From Phycisphaerales bacterium (GTDB lineage: Bacteria > Planctomycetota > Phycisphaerae > Phycisphaerales > UBA1924): DNA of 64,000 bases. The first letter of the stretch is position 1. Each line of letters starts with the position of its first letter. The position numbers and the translations under genes were made by a program. The notes under the pieces were generated by a model that saw only the letters and a list, made by a program, of their open reading frames with translations, searched no databases and had not been told where the DNA came from. This document shows, piece after piece, positions 1-7,596 of this stretch. The stretch lies in the NCBI GenBank assembly GCA_020849615.1, contig JADLFW010000012.1:1-64000 (forward strand), written 5' to 3'.

Positions 1-3
1 AGA

Positions 4-15
4 CGCTTCCACCAC
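4..15. repeat. Right arm of a palindromic repeat cut by the window edge
   Basis: CGCTTCCACCAC here, followed by ACGGCACCCGGC-like sequence, matches the right arm and flank of the palindrome at 143-170 (arm CGCTTCCAGCAC followed by GGCACCCGGC). It is the exact reverse complement of the left arm at 143-154. This suggests two copies of one dispersed element at the start of the window; the left half of this copy lies outside. No gene is seen in 1-264. Confidence 0.55.
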
Positions 16-73
16 GGCACCCGGCACCCGGCGGGGAGAGAAGGACGAAGGGAGATTGGATGGGGCCCGCTCA

Positions 74-93
74 CCAGGGGTTGAAACCCCTGG
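74..93. repeat. Short perfect palindrome
   Basis: CCAGGGGTT and AACCCCTGG form a 9-bp perfect stem with a 2-base loop (GA). There is no T-run on either side, so it does not look like a terminator. It lies among other repeat debris downstream of the DUF2959 gene and is probably one of the organism's dispersed palindromic units. Confidence 0.5.
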
Positions 94-142
94 CAACAGT
101 CGTGCGCCCTGCGGGCGGGGAGGAGCACTGCACTGCAGTCGC

Positions 143-170
143 GTGGTGGAAGCGAAGGCGCTTCCAGCAC
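143..170. repeat. REP-like palindromic element
   Basis: GTGGTGGAAGCG, loop AAGG, then CGCTTCCAGCAC: a 12-bp stem with one mismatch. The right arm and the following GGCACCCGGC flank recur at 4-33. No transposase is nearby. Confidence 0.55.
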
Positions 171-208
171 GGCACCCGGCGGATTGTGTGCGGCGCGGTT
201 GAAGCGCA

Positions 209-233
209 GCGACCGCCCGGATCGGGCGGTCGC
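209..233 (-). terminator. Hairpin downstream of the DUF2959 gene
   Basis: GCGACCGCCCG, loop GAT, CGGGCGGTCGC: a perfect 11-bp stem starting 31 bases after the stop codon of the leftward gene. There is no clear U-tract, so it may be a weak terminator or a 3'-protecting stem. Confidence 0.4.
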
Positions 234-264
234 GCGGGAGTTCACTGGCCTGTTGGAGGCGGGG

Positions 265-888
265 TTACTTGCCGAGCAGCGAGGCGTCGATCTGCTCGCT
301 GAGGCGGGCGATGTAGCCCTTGACGGAGATGGCCTTGTCGAGGGTTGGCCCGTACTGGCTGCCGATGCTCTTGAGGGAGGCCGGGCTGAGGTCCTTGGCG
401 AGGGTGGACTGGAAGCCGTTGAGCTTGTCGAGCAGGGCGCGGAAGTCGCGGGAGCCATCGCGGAGGTAGCCCATGGCGATGTCGGTGCGGGACCTGCCGG
501 CGTCGATCGCCTTGTAGGCGGCATCGCGGTCGGCGGAGGTCTTGATGCCCCTGGACTGTTTGACCCACTCGCGGAAGTAGCGCTGGACGTTGCGCTCGGC
601 GTCATCCTTGGCGGCGGCGACCTGGGCGCCGTGCTCGGTGAGCGTGCGGAGCTCGCGGGTGTAATCGGCGAAGAGTGCGGAAGGGTTGGAGACATCGCCG
701 GCGGTGAGGCTGTTGAGCTTGGCCATGACGGTGTCGATCTGGCCCGGGATCTGGTCGAGGCTGGCCTGGAAGGAGCGGACATCGCGTGTGGCGACTTCGC
801 TTGCGACCTCCTTGCTTGATTTGCATGCGGGGAGGGTGAAGAGGGACAGACCGGCGAGGAGCGATGCGGCGACGATGCTGAGCTTCAT
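265..888 (-). CDS. DUF2959-family lipoprotein
   Basis: Predicted 207-residue exported protein. The N-terminus (MKLSIVAAS...) is hydrophobic and ends in the lipobox LPAC with the lipidated Cys at residue 22. The mature part is highly charged and probably helical, with no catalytic motif visible, as in DUF2959 proteins, whose function is unknown. The start is set by a perfect AGGAGG six bases upstream of the ATG; the frame stays open further upstream, but that stretch is arginine-rich and has no ribosome site. A perfect hairpin follows the stop codon. The gene stands alone, convergent to nothing and about 260 bp from the thiolase gene on the same strand. The DUF2959 assignment is from general resemblance. 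Confidence 0.75.
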   Translation of the reverse strand: MKLSIVAASLLAGLSLFTLPACKSSKEVASEVATRDVRSFQASLDQIPGQIDTVMAKLNSLTAGDVSNPSALFADYTRELRTLTEHGAQVAAAKDDAERNVQRYFREWVKQSRGIKTSADRDAAYKAIDAGRSRTDIAMGYLRDGSRDFRALLDKLNGFQSTLAKDLSPASLKSIGSQYGPTLDKAISVKGYIARLSEQIDASLLGK

Positions 889-960
889 ACGAGTCCTCCT
901 GTGGTAGGTCATAGCCCGGAAGGGCCTGCGCCATGCTAGGCGTGGGGCGGACGAAGAGAT

Positions 961-1000
961 TGCTGAGCGCAGAGCTCGCAGAGAAGAGAACGCGGAGGGG
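961..1000. repeat. CGCAGAG-type short repeat tract
   Basis: Imperfect iterations of a CGCAGAG/CGCGGAG motif mixed with GAGAAGAGAAC. It lies in the 258-bp gap between the DUF2959 gene and the thiolase gene and codes for nothing convincing. It resembles the short low-complexity repeats scattered between genes elsewhere in the window. Confidence 0.35.
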
Positions 1001-1146
1001 GGAGTTGAATCGGAGTTGCAGGGGCGCGCGCATTCTTCCGCCGCTGCCGGGGCGGTGATGTCGGGTGATCGGCGGTCCACGGCTTCGCCCGGTGCGCAGG
1101 CGTCACCCGCGGAGACATCCCCGCGCCCCGTTGGGGCGGGGGGAGA

Positions 1147-2343
1147 TCAGACCTCAATAACCATCGCCACGCTGTTGCCGCCGCCGAGGCAGAGGGCGGC
1201 GAGGCCGCGCTTGCCGCCGGTGCGCTGGAGATGGTGGATGAGGGTGGTGAGGACGCGGGCGCCGGAGGCGCCGATGGGGTGACCCAGCGCGATGCCGCCG
1301 CCGCCGATATTGAGCTTGCTCTCGGGGATTTCCTGCCCGGCGGCCCGGAGGCCCTTGAGGTTGGCGAGCACCTGGGCGGCGAAGGCCTCGTTGATCTCGA
1401 AGAGGTCGATGTCCTTGCTGGAGAGCTTTGCCTTCTCGAGGGCGCCGATGATGCCCTTGATGGGGGCTTCGAAGATGTCCTTGGGGGCGACGCCGGAGGT
1501 GTGGTAGCTGACGATCCGGGCCAGCGGCTTGGCGCCGAGCTCCTCGGCCTTCTGCATGGAGGCGATGAGGAGGGCGGCGGCGCCATCGGAGATCTGGGAG
1601 GCGTTGGCGGCGGTGATGGACTCGTGGCCCGGCAGAGCGCGGAGCTTGCCGACGGAGTCGATGGTGGTCTCGGGGCGGATGCCTTCATCGGCGGAGACGC
1701 CGGGGGACTTCTTGTCGAGGCACTGCTCGCCGGAGAGGGCGATGGTCTCGGTCTTGAACCAGCCCTGGCGGGCGGCTTCGGCGGCGCGCTGGTGGGACTG
1801 GACGCTGAAGCGGTCCTGGTCGGCGCGGGAGATCTCGAACTTCTTGGCGGTGTGGTCAGCACCGGAGGTCATGGCCCAGCCTTCGAAGGCGCAGCGGAGG
1901 CCATCCCAGGCCATGATGTCTTCCATCTGCGCGGGCCCGTACTTGACGCCCTCGCGGATGCGGGCGAAATGGGGCGCGGCGGTCATGTTCTCGAAGCCGC
2001 CGGCGACGGCGAGGGTGTTGTCGCCGGCCTTGATGGACTGGGCGGCCTGCATGACGGCCTGGAGGCCCGAGCCGCAGACTTTGTTGATGGTGATGCAGGA
2101 CTGTGTGTCGGGGAGGCCGGCCTTGAGGGCGGCCTGGCGGGCGGGGTTCTGGCCCAGCCCGGCCTGGAGGACGCAGCCCATGATGACTTCATCGATGTGT
2201 CCCTTGGCGGCGGGGACCTCGCTGAGGGCGGCCTGGATGGCGTAGGAGCCGAGGGTCGGGCTGGGTACTTTGGAGAGGCCGCCGAAGAACTTGCCGATGG
2301 GGGTGCGCTTGGCGGCGAGGATGACGGGCTGGGTCTGAGACAT
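1147..2343 (-). CDS. Acetyl-CoA C-acetyltransferase (thiolase)
   Basis: 398 residues, the usual length for a type II thiolase. The nucleophilic Cys90 lies in the NKVCGSGLQ motif, His355 in GHPIGASGAR and the second catalytic Cys385 in CLGGGNS near the C-terminus, so all active-site elements are present. It condenses two acetyl-CoA to acetoacetyl-CoA or performs the reverse thiolysis; the physiological direction is not visible here. The start MSQTQPVILAAKRTP is supported by AAGGAG upstream. The frame continues upstream through a heptanucleotide repeat that would encode (AQCPVPS)n; I regard this as non-coding. PrpD-, PrpC- and PrpB-like genes nearby make a role in short-chain acyl-CoA metabolism plausible. 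Confidence 0.92.
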   Translation of the reverse strand: MSQTQPVILAAKRTPIGKFFGGLSKVPSPTLGSYAIQAALSEVPAAKGHIDEVIMGCVLQAGLGQNPARQAALKAGLPDTQSCITINKVCGSGLQAVMQAAQSIKAGDNTLAVAGGFENMTAAPHFARIREGVKYGPAQMEDIMAWDGLRCAFEGWAMTSGADHTAKKFEISRADQDRFSVQSHQRAAEAARQGWFKTETIALSGEQCLDKKSPGVSADEGIRPETTIDSVGKLRALPGHESITAANASQISDGAAALLIASMQKAEELGAKPLARIVSYHTSGVAPKDIFEAPIKGIIGALEKAKLSSKDIDLFEINEAFAAQVLANLKGLRAAGQEIPESKLNIGGGGIALGHPIGASGARVLTTLIHHLQRTGGKRGLAALCLGGGNSVAMVIEV

Positions 2344-2393
2344 GGGGCACTCCTTGGGCGAAAGGGGAAGGATAGGGCTGGGGGGGAGAAGAG

Positions 2394-2491
2394 GCACTGG
2401 GCACTGGGCACTGGGCACTGGGCACTGGGCACTGGGCACTGGGCACTGGGCACTGGGCACTAGGCACTAGGCACTGGGCACTGGGAACTGG
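2394..2491. repeat. Heptanucleotide tandem repeat (GCACTGG)14
   Basis: Fourteen 7-bp units in a row: nine GCACTGG, two GCACTAG, two GCACTGG and one GAACTGG. It fills the space between the divergent thiolase and CPBP genes. The tract is followed by GGATTCGG and then CGTGATG, the same kind of flank found after the second copy at 5631-5678. Repeat number probably varies between strains by slippage. Confidence 0.95.
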
Positions 2492-2507
2492 GGATTCGGA
2501 GGACGTG

Positions 2508-3692
2508 ATGGGGCCGGTGCGGCGGACGCGGTGGCGGACAGCGCTCGTGTACGTGCTGATCGCGTTCTGGGCGTTCAGCGCGTTCTCGCGGATGGAACTG
2601 CACCTGTCGAAGACGGTTGTATGGATGCACGCGGGGCGGGTGGGCGTCGAGGTGCAGAAGCCGGGCGTGCGGTACTGGGGGGGAGCGGAGCCGGGAACGC
2701 TGTGGGTCTGGACCGCCCCACCGCTGCCGGCGGTGCAGAACTGGCCCGCGACGGATCCGGATGAGGATGATGGCGGTCACTTGCGTACGGGCCCGCGGAG
2801 GTTGCGCGCCTCATCGCTGCGTTGGTGGCCCGGCGTGAAGGATGAGGGCTGGGGGCGAGACTTCGCCGCGCCGCTGTGGATGATCGGGGTGGCGGCGTAT
2901 GTGCCGGGGATGGTGAGGCGGGCCCGGCTGTGGAAACGGAGGAGGAGTTGCGCTTCGTGCGGGTATGACCTGAGCGGGCTGGTTCGTTCGGAGTCGGGGG
3001 TGATGTGTCCGGAGTGCGGTGTGGCGGATGCAGGCCCGGCGATTCGAGGATGGCGGGGGTGGGTGGCGTTTCCGCGGGAGGCGGAGCTGGCGCTGCTGTT
3101 CCTGGTGGCGCCGACGGTGCTGGCGGTGTACATGCGGCCCGGCTTGCTGTTCCCGGCGCTGTGGGTGCTGGCGGCGGGGAGCGTGCTGCTGCTGTTGATG
3201 GACCCGGGGTTCGAGAGGCGGAAGCTGTGGAACGCGCGGGGGGTGGCGCGGGAGTGGAAGTGGATCGCGCTGCGGTTTGTGGTGTGCGCGCCGCTGCTGG
3301 CGGTGGTGTTGTTCCTGATGAGCCCGGAGCGGCTGTTGAGCCTGCCGGTGCAGCGGCCCGGGCTATGGGCGGTGATCATGGTGGCGTACCCGGTGTTCAG
3401 CGTGTACCCGCAGGAGGTGGCGTTCCGGGCGATGGTGATGCACCGGTACGCGGGGCTGTTCCGAAGTGTGTGGATGCTGGTGGCGGTGAACGCGGTGGTG
3501 TTCGGGTATGCGCACATCATCATGCACAACTGGTGGGCGGTGGCGTTCAGCGCGGTGGGCGGGGTGTTCTTCGGGTTGACGTACCGGCGGAGCGGATCGC
3601 TGGCGGCGGCGTGTCTGGAGCACGCCCTGTACGGGTGCTTCCTGTTCACGATCGGGTGGGGGAGCTTCTTCTACTCGGGGGCGGTGCGGTAG
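2508..3692 (+). CDS. CPBP-family membrane metalloprotease with internal zinc ribbon
   Basis: About 394 residues. An N-terminal membrane helix (about residues 12-28) is followed by a roughly 90-residue soluble stretch, a second helix, and a zinc ribbon at about residues 148-171 (CASCGYDLSGL, then CPECG). The C-terminal half is hydrophobic with several helices and carries CPBP (Abi/CAAX-type) motifs: QEVAFR near residue 302, FGYAHI, and EHALYG near the end. The first motif is normally EExxxR; here the first Glu is Gln, which may weaken activity. Family members act as intramembrane proteases or chaperones; the substrate is unknown. A GGAGG just after the upstream repeat supports ATG 2508; a GTG three bases earlier is possible. 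The gene is divergent from the thiolase gene. Confidence 0.8.
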   Translation: MGPVRRTRWRTALVYVLIAFWAFSAFSRMELHLSKTVVWMHAGRVGVEVQKPGVRYWGGAEPGTLWVWTAPPLPAVQNWPATDPDEDDGGHLRTGPRRLRASSLRWWPGVKDEGWGRDFAAPLWMIGVAAYVPGMVRRARLWKRRRSCASCGYDLSGLVRSESGVMCPECGVADAGPAIRGWRGWVAFPREAELALLFLVAPTVLAVYMRPGLLFPALWVLAAGSVLLLLMDPGFERRKLWNARGVAREWKWIALRFVVCAPLLAVVLFLMSPERLLSLPVQRPGLWAVIMVAYPVFSVYPQEVAFRAMVMHRYAGLFRSVWMLVAVNAVVFGYAHIIMHNWWAVAFSAVGGVFFGLTYRRSGSLAAACLEHALYGCFLFTIGWGSFFYSGAVR

Positions 3693-3797
3693 GCGCGGGT
3701 GCAAGGCGCGGGCCCGGCGGCCGCATGCTGGGCGGGGGCGCGTAACGCCGGGCCCGGCTGCGCGCGTAAGGAGAGGGTCAAGCCGAGGAGCACGCGC

Positions 3798-5630
3798 ATG
3801 CGGAACGGAATCAGGGGTTTGGCCATCGGGGCCGTGGCGGGGCTGAACGTGCTGTCGGGGGTCGCGGTGAGCGAGGACGTGCAGCCCGGCTCCGATGCGG
3901 GCGGCGGCGGTTCCGGGGGCGGCGCGGCGATGGCGACGGCGGACCAGCTGCTGTGGCTGCGGGACCACGCGGTGAAGCTGGACACGGTGGAGGCGGGGAA
4001 CGGGTTCAAGGACCTGCAGCCGTTGAAAGCGATGATCGGGGATGCGCAGGTTGTGGGCCTTGGCGAGGGGACGCACGGGACGCGTGAGTTCTTCCGGGCC
4101 AAGCACCGGCTGCTGGAGTTCCTGGTCGAAGAGATGGGGTTCAGCATCTTCTCGATCGAGGCGAACATGCCGGAGGCGTACGCGCTGAACGGCTACGTGA
4201 TGGGCGGGGAGGGGGAGGTCGAGAAGCTGATCGGCGGGATGTACTTCTGGACGTGGAACACGGAGGACGTGCGCGACATGGTGGAGTGGATGCGGGCCTG
4301 GAATGCGGAGCAGAAGAAAGCGGGTTCCGGGCGCCGCGTGCAGTTCACCGGGTTTGACATGCAGACGGAGCGGGTGGCGCTGGAGGTTGCGACCGACTTC
4401 CTGCGCGAGCATGACAGGGCTCTGCTGGAGCAGTTGAAGCCGGGCCTGGCCCGGCTGAAGGCGTACTCACCGCACGGCGGAGAAGGCTCGGGAAATGATT
4501 TCGGGTGCGCCACGGGGCGGTTCCCGGTGGAGGAGGCGAGGGGGAAGAAGGTGCGTTATTCGGGGTGGGTGAAGTGCGAGGACATCGAGGATGGGTGGGC
4601 GGGGTTGTGGTGGCGGGTGGATGGCCCGACGAGGAAGTTCGACAACATGCAGGACCGCGGCCCGCGCGGGACGAAGGAATGGCAGGAGTTCGTGATCGAG
4701 CTGGATGTGCCGGCGGATGCGGAGGACATCTACTTCGGGCTGCTGATGCCCGGGCGGGGACGGGCGTGGTTTGACGGGCTGAAGATCGAGATCGATGGCA
4801 AGCCGTGGGAGAGCGAGGAGTTCGACCTGGATTTCGAGGGGGATGGCCCGAAGGGGCTGCTGCCGCGGAACCCGATGGGCGGGCCCGCCTCGCCGGGCTA
4901 TTCGTGGGCCTATGACGCGGAGGCGGTGAAGCACGGGAAGAAGAGCTTCCGGGTGGCGCACACGAAAAAAGATGAGGAGCGGATGACGGCGGAGGAGGCG
5001 CTGGCGATCACGGGCGACATGGTGGCCCGGATGGAGGCGCAGCGGGACCGGTACGCGGCGGAGGCGGGGGCGTGGGAGGCGGACTGGGCGATCCAGAACG
5101 CGCGGGTGGTGGACCAGTGGGCGGGGCTGGGGGCGGGCGATGGGTATTCGCACCGGGACAAGTGCATGGCGATCAATGCTCGCTGGATCCTGGAGCAGAA
5201 CCCGGATGCGAAGATGGTGATCTGGGCGCACAACTGGCACGTGCGGGATGAGATGCCGTGGATGGGGGCGCACCTGAGGAAGAGGATGGGCCCGGCGTAC
5301 GTGAACCTGGCGTTCTGCTCATCGAAGGGTGAGTACTGGGCGGTGAGGCAGGGCGGGAAGGGGCTGGGGGTGTGCACGCTCGCAGCGCCGGAGGCGGACA
5401 GCTTCGAGGCGGTGCTGGAGGCGACGGGGGAGCCGATCCTGCTGGTGGACCTGCGGGAAGCCAAGGCGGATGACCCGGGGTCGGCGTGGCTGACGGAATC
5501 GAGACCGTTCGGAGGGATCATCGGGGCGATGGAGATGCCGAGGCATTATCAGAGGGCGCAGATGCAGGGGCCGTTTGATCTGCTGCTGTATGTGAGGGAA
5601 ACGACGTGGGCGAGGCCGCTGGGGAAGTAG
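3798..5630 (+). CDS. Secreted erythromycin esterase-like hydrolase
   Basis: 610 residues with an N-terminal signal-like hydrophobic stretch (MRNGIRGLAIGAVAGLNVLSG). The erythromycin-esterase fold is recognised by VVGLGEGTHGTREFF with its conserved Glu/His, then FSIEANMPEA, FTGFDMQ, and near the C-terminus MVIWAHNWHVRDEMPWMG. In the middle, roughly residues 245-345, there is an inserted beta-rich domain (YSGWVKCEDIEDGWAGLWWRV, then WFDGLKIEIDG) that looks like a jelly-roll module. EreA/EreB-type enzymes open macrolactone rings; most environmental homologues have unknown substrates, so resistance should not be assumed. The start is set by GAGGAG 7 bp upstream. A repeat tract begins immediately after the stop codon. 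Confidence 0.8.
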   Translation: MRNGIRGLAIGAVAGLNVLSGVAVSEDVQPGSDAGGGGSGGGAAMATADQLLWLRDHAVKLDTVEAGNGFKDLQPLKAMIGDAQVVGLGEGTHGTREFFRAKHRLLEFLVEEMGFSIFSIEANMPEAYALNGYVMGGEGEVEKLIGGMYFWTWNTEDVRDMVEWMRAWNAEQKKAGSGRRVQFTGFDMQTERVALEVATDFLREHDRALLEQLKPGLARLKAYSPHGGEGSGNDFGCATGRFPVEEARGKKVRYSGWVKCEDIEDGWAGLWWRVDGPTRKFDNMQDRGPRGTKEWQEFVIELDVPADAEDIYFGLLMPGRGRAWFDGLKIEIDGKPWESEEFDLDFEGDGPKGLLPRNPMGGPASPGYSWAYDAEAVKHGKKSFRVAHTKKDEERMTAEEALAITGDMVARMEAQRDRYAAEAGAWEADWAIQNARVVDQWAGLGAGDGYSHRDKCMAINARWILEQNPDAKMVIWAHNWHVRDEMPWMGAHLRKRMGPAYVNLAFCSSKGEYWAVRQGGKGLGVCTLAAPEADSFEAVLEATGEPILLVDLREAKADDPGSAWLTESRPFGGIIGAMEMPRHYQRAQMQGPFDLLLYVRETTWARPLGK

Positions 5631-5678
5631 GCACTGGCACTGGGCACTGGGCATTGGGCACTGGGCACTGGGCACTGG
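5631..5678. repeat. Second GCACTGG heptanucleotide tract
   Basis: Seven units (one shortened to 6 bp, one GCATTGG), beginning at the base after the esterase stop codon. It ends in GGGGATTCGG and then CGTGATG, repeating the 3' flank of the longer tract at 2394-2491. Confidence 0.92.
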
Positions 5679-5759
5679 GGATTCGGCATTCGGCGTGATG
5701 CTGGCAGGGGCGGATGGCCCGGACCTACGCTTGCGGTTCCTTCTGCTGGAGAGACCGCG

Positions 5760-7442
5760 ATGGCCCCGATCAGCTCAATGGATCCTGAAACGCACGTTCA
5801 TCTGCCCGCCGACACGAACCAGGCCCTGGGCCTGGGTCAGTACGCGATCGAGTTCATGTCGAAGGGCGGGGCGGGCGCCGGGCGGCCCGACGCGGAGGTG
5901 CTGGAGCGGACGCGGCTGTTCTTTACGGATGCGTGCCTCTGCGGGGTGTCGGCGCTGGCGCTGGGGACCAATGCGCCGACGATCCTGCGGAAGGAGGCGA
6001 TGCAGTACCCCGCGGCGCCGACGGGGTTCGGGAGCATGGCGGGCGTGCCGTGGGCGAAGAAGGCGGTGAGGGGCGGGGCGGGGGTGTTCGGGTCGGCGGG
6101 GAGCTACGCGGTGGAGAAGGCGGTCGTCGCCAACTGCGCGGCGGTGAGGGAGTGGGACAGCAACGGCACGAACTTCGGGTTCAACCCGGAGCTGGGGCAC
6201 ACGGCGGGGGAGTTCGGGCACAACGACTTCTATTCGGTGCCGGTGGCGGCCGCGCAGATGATGGGGCGGGACGGGGCGTACGCGGTGCTGGGCATGGTGC
6301 TGCTGGATGAGATCCGCGGGCGGCTGGCGGAGGTGTTCAGCCTGAAGAGCTACAAGATCGACCACGTGGTGCACGGGGCGATCGCCAGCGCCGCGACGTT
6401 CGGCGCGATGATGGGGGCGACGGCTGAGCAGATCGAGAGCGCGATCGGGATGGTGGTGGCGCACTACATCCCGTTCCGGGCGATCCGGGCGGGCAAGCAG
6501 CTGTCGGATTCAAAGGGGGCGAGCGCGGCGATCTCGACGGAGGCGGCGGTACTGAGCGTGAAGCGGGCGATGGCGGGGTTCCTGGGCCCGCGTGATATCT
6601 TCAGGAACCCGGAGGCGATCTTCCGGATGTTCGAGGGCCCGGGGCAGATGTTCCAGAAGGTCGGCAGCACGCGCGCCAACACCGAGAAGAAGGATGCGTC
6701 GCCGTTTGACCTGGTGCTGGGGCGGGCCGGGGGCGACTTTGCGGTGATGGGGATGCACTTCAAGCTGGGGCTGTACGAGCACCAGTCGGCGGGGGCGCTG
6801 CAGGGGCTGATCAACCTGATCGGGAAGCACCCGCACCTGATCGAGGACAAGACCGGGGGCGCGATCGGGCAGATCGTGGTGACGGCGTATGAGCCGGCGT
6901 TCGGGATCATCGGCGATCCGGCGAAGCGCGACCCCAAGACGCGGCAGAGCGCGGACCATTCGATGCTGTACCTGGTGTGCACGATGCTGCGCAAGGCGCT
7001 GGAGCAGCGGGCGTACGACAGGGACGCGAAGCCGGGGTGGAAGGAGCTGATGCTGGTCCCGCGGGATTTCAGCCCCGAGGCGCTCAAGAACCCGTTGACG
7101 CACGACCTGATGGGCAAGATGACGTTTGACCACGGCGGGCCGGGGTACGACGCGAAGTACCCGGACGGCATTCCCACTTCGGTGCGGATCAAGGATGATG
7201 TGGGCGATGTGTTCGATTCGGGGCTGGTGATGTACCCGGGCGGGCACGCGCGGAACCACCTGGGCCCGGACAAGGTGGATTTGAAGGACATCCTGAACCA
7301 CAAGTTCGAACGGCTGGGGGCGCTGGCGAGCGATGACCCCAGGGGGCTGGTGAAGCGGGTGGGCGGGGTGGACCGGGCATCGGCGGCGCAGCTGGCGGGG
7401 CTGTACGACTTCGCGATCGCGGCGCGGGAGCGGATCGACTGA
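5760..7442 (+). CDS. prpD: MmgE/PrpD family protein (2-methylcitrate dehydratase-like)
   Basis: 560 residues, longer than the ~480 of typical PrpD. Family-like features are the small-residue-rich N-terminal helical bundle (FTDACLCGVSALALG), the central IESAIGMVVAHY helix, SDSKGASAAISTEAAVLS, and the C-terminal QSADHSMLYLVCTML block followed by YPDGIPTSVRIK. PrpD dehydrates 2-methylcitrate in the methylcitrate cycle; some MmgE/PrpD proteins act on other hydroxy-acids. A PrpC/citrate-synthase-like gene (14894-16105) and a PrpB-like gene (17916-18890) support methylcitrate function, though they are not adjacent. GGAGAG upstream supports ATG 5760. Confidence 0.8.
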   Translation: MAPISSMDPETHVHLPADTNQALGLGQYAIEFMSKGGAGAGRPDAEVLERTRLFFTDACLCGVSALALGTNAPTILRKEAMQYPAAPTGFGSMAGVPWAKKAVRGGAGVFGSAGSYAVEKAVVANCAAVREWDSNGTNFGFNPELGHTAGEFGHNDFYSVPVAAAQMMGRDGAYAVLGMVLLDEIRGRLAEVFSLKSYKIDHVVHGAIASAATFGAMMGATAEQIESAIGMVVAHYIPFRAIRAGKQLSDSKGASAAISTEAAVLSVKRAMAGFLGPRDIFRNPEAIFRMFEGPGQMFQKVGSTRANTEKKDASPFDLVLGRAGGDFAVMGMHFKLGLYEHQSAGALQGLINLIGKHPHLIEDKTGGAIGQIVVTAYEPAFGIIGDPAKRDPKTRQSADHSMLYLVCTMLRKALEQRAYDRDAKPGWKELMLVPRDFSPEALKNPLTHDLMGKMTFDHGGPGYDAKYPDGIPTSVRIKDDVGDVFDSGLVMYPGGHARNHLGPDKVDLKDILNHKFERLGALASDDPRGLVKRVGGVDRASAAQLAGLYDFAIAARERID

Positions 7443-7512
7443 TCGCGGGGCGGTCGGCGGGTGTTCGGGTGTGCTTGTGGCGCGGCGGAGTGGAGTCGGC
7501 TGGGGTTAGGGC

Positions 7513-7552
7513 TAAACTTACGCCCTTGCGCCCGCGACTATTTTGCGGGCGC
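7513..7552 (+). promoter_or_regulatory. -10 box and 5' hairpin in the trigger factor leader
   Basis: TAAACT at 7513-7518 could be a -10 element; no convincing -35 is seen. A predicted start near 7525 would put a perfect 8-bp hairpin (GCGCCCGC 7528-7535, loop of 9, GCGGGCGC 7545-7552) at the very 5' end of the transcript, well upstream of the ribosome site. Confidence 0.4.
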
Positions 7553-7596
7553 GATCGGTACGGAATGTCGGGCTGCTAACACGGAGAGTGTGGGTC

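Noticed and set aside
2344..2460. N-terminal extension of the thiolase reading (AQCPVPS)n
   Set aside because: It is translated tandem repeat; a good ribosome site and the normal thiolase N-terminus lie at 2343.
1231..2463. 410-codon plus-strand frame over the thiolase gene
   Set aside because: Same antisense effect; the C-terminus would be translated heptanucleotide repeat.
2394..2491. CRISPR array
   Set aside because: Units are 7 bp and contiguous, with no spacers; no cas genes in the window.
3699..3797. 33-codon extension of the erythromycin-esterase-like protein
   Set aside because: No ribosome site, Arg/Ala/Gly-rich, and it would bury the signal peptide that begins at 3798.
3798..5630. 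Macrolide resistance gene
   Set aside because: Only fold-level similarity; signal peptide and inserted domain point to another substrate.
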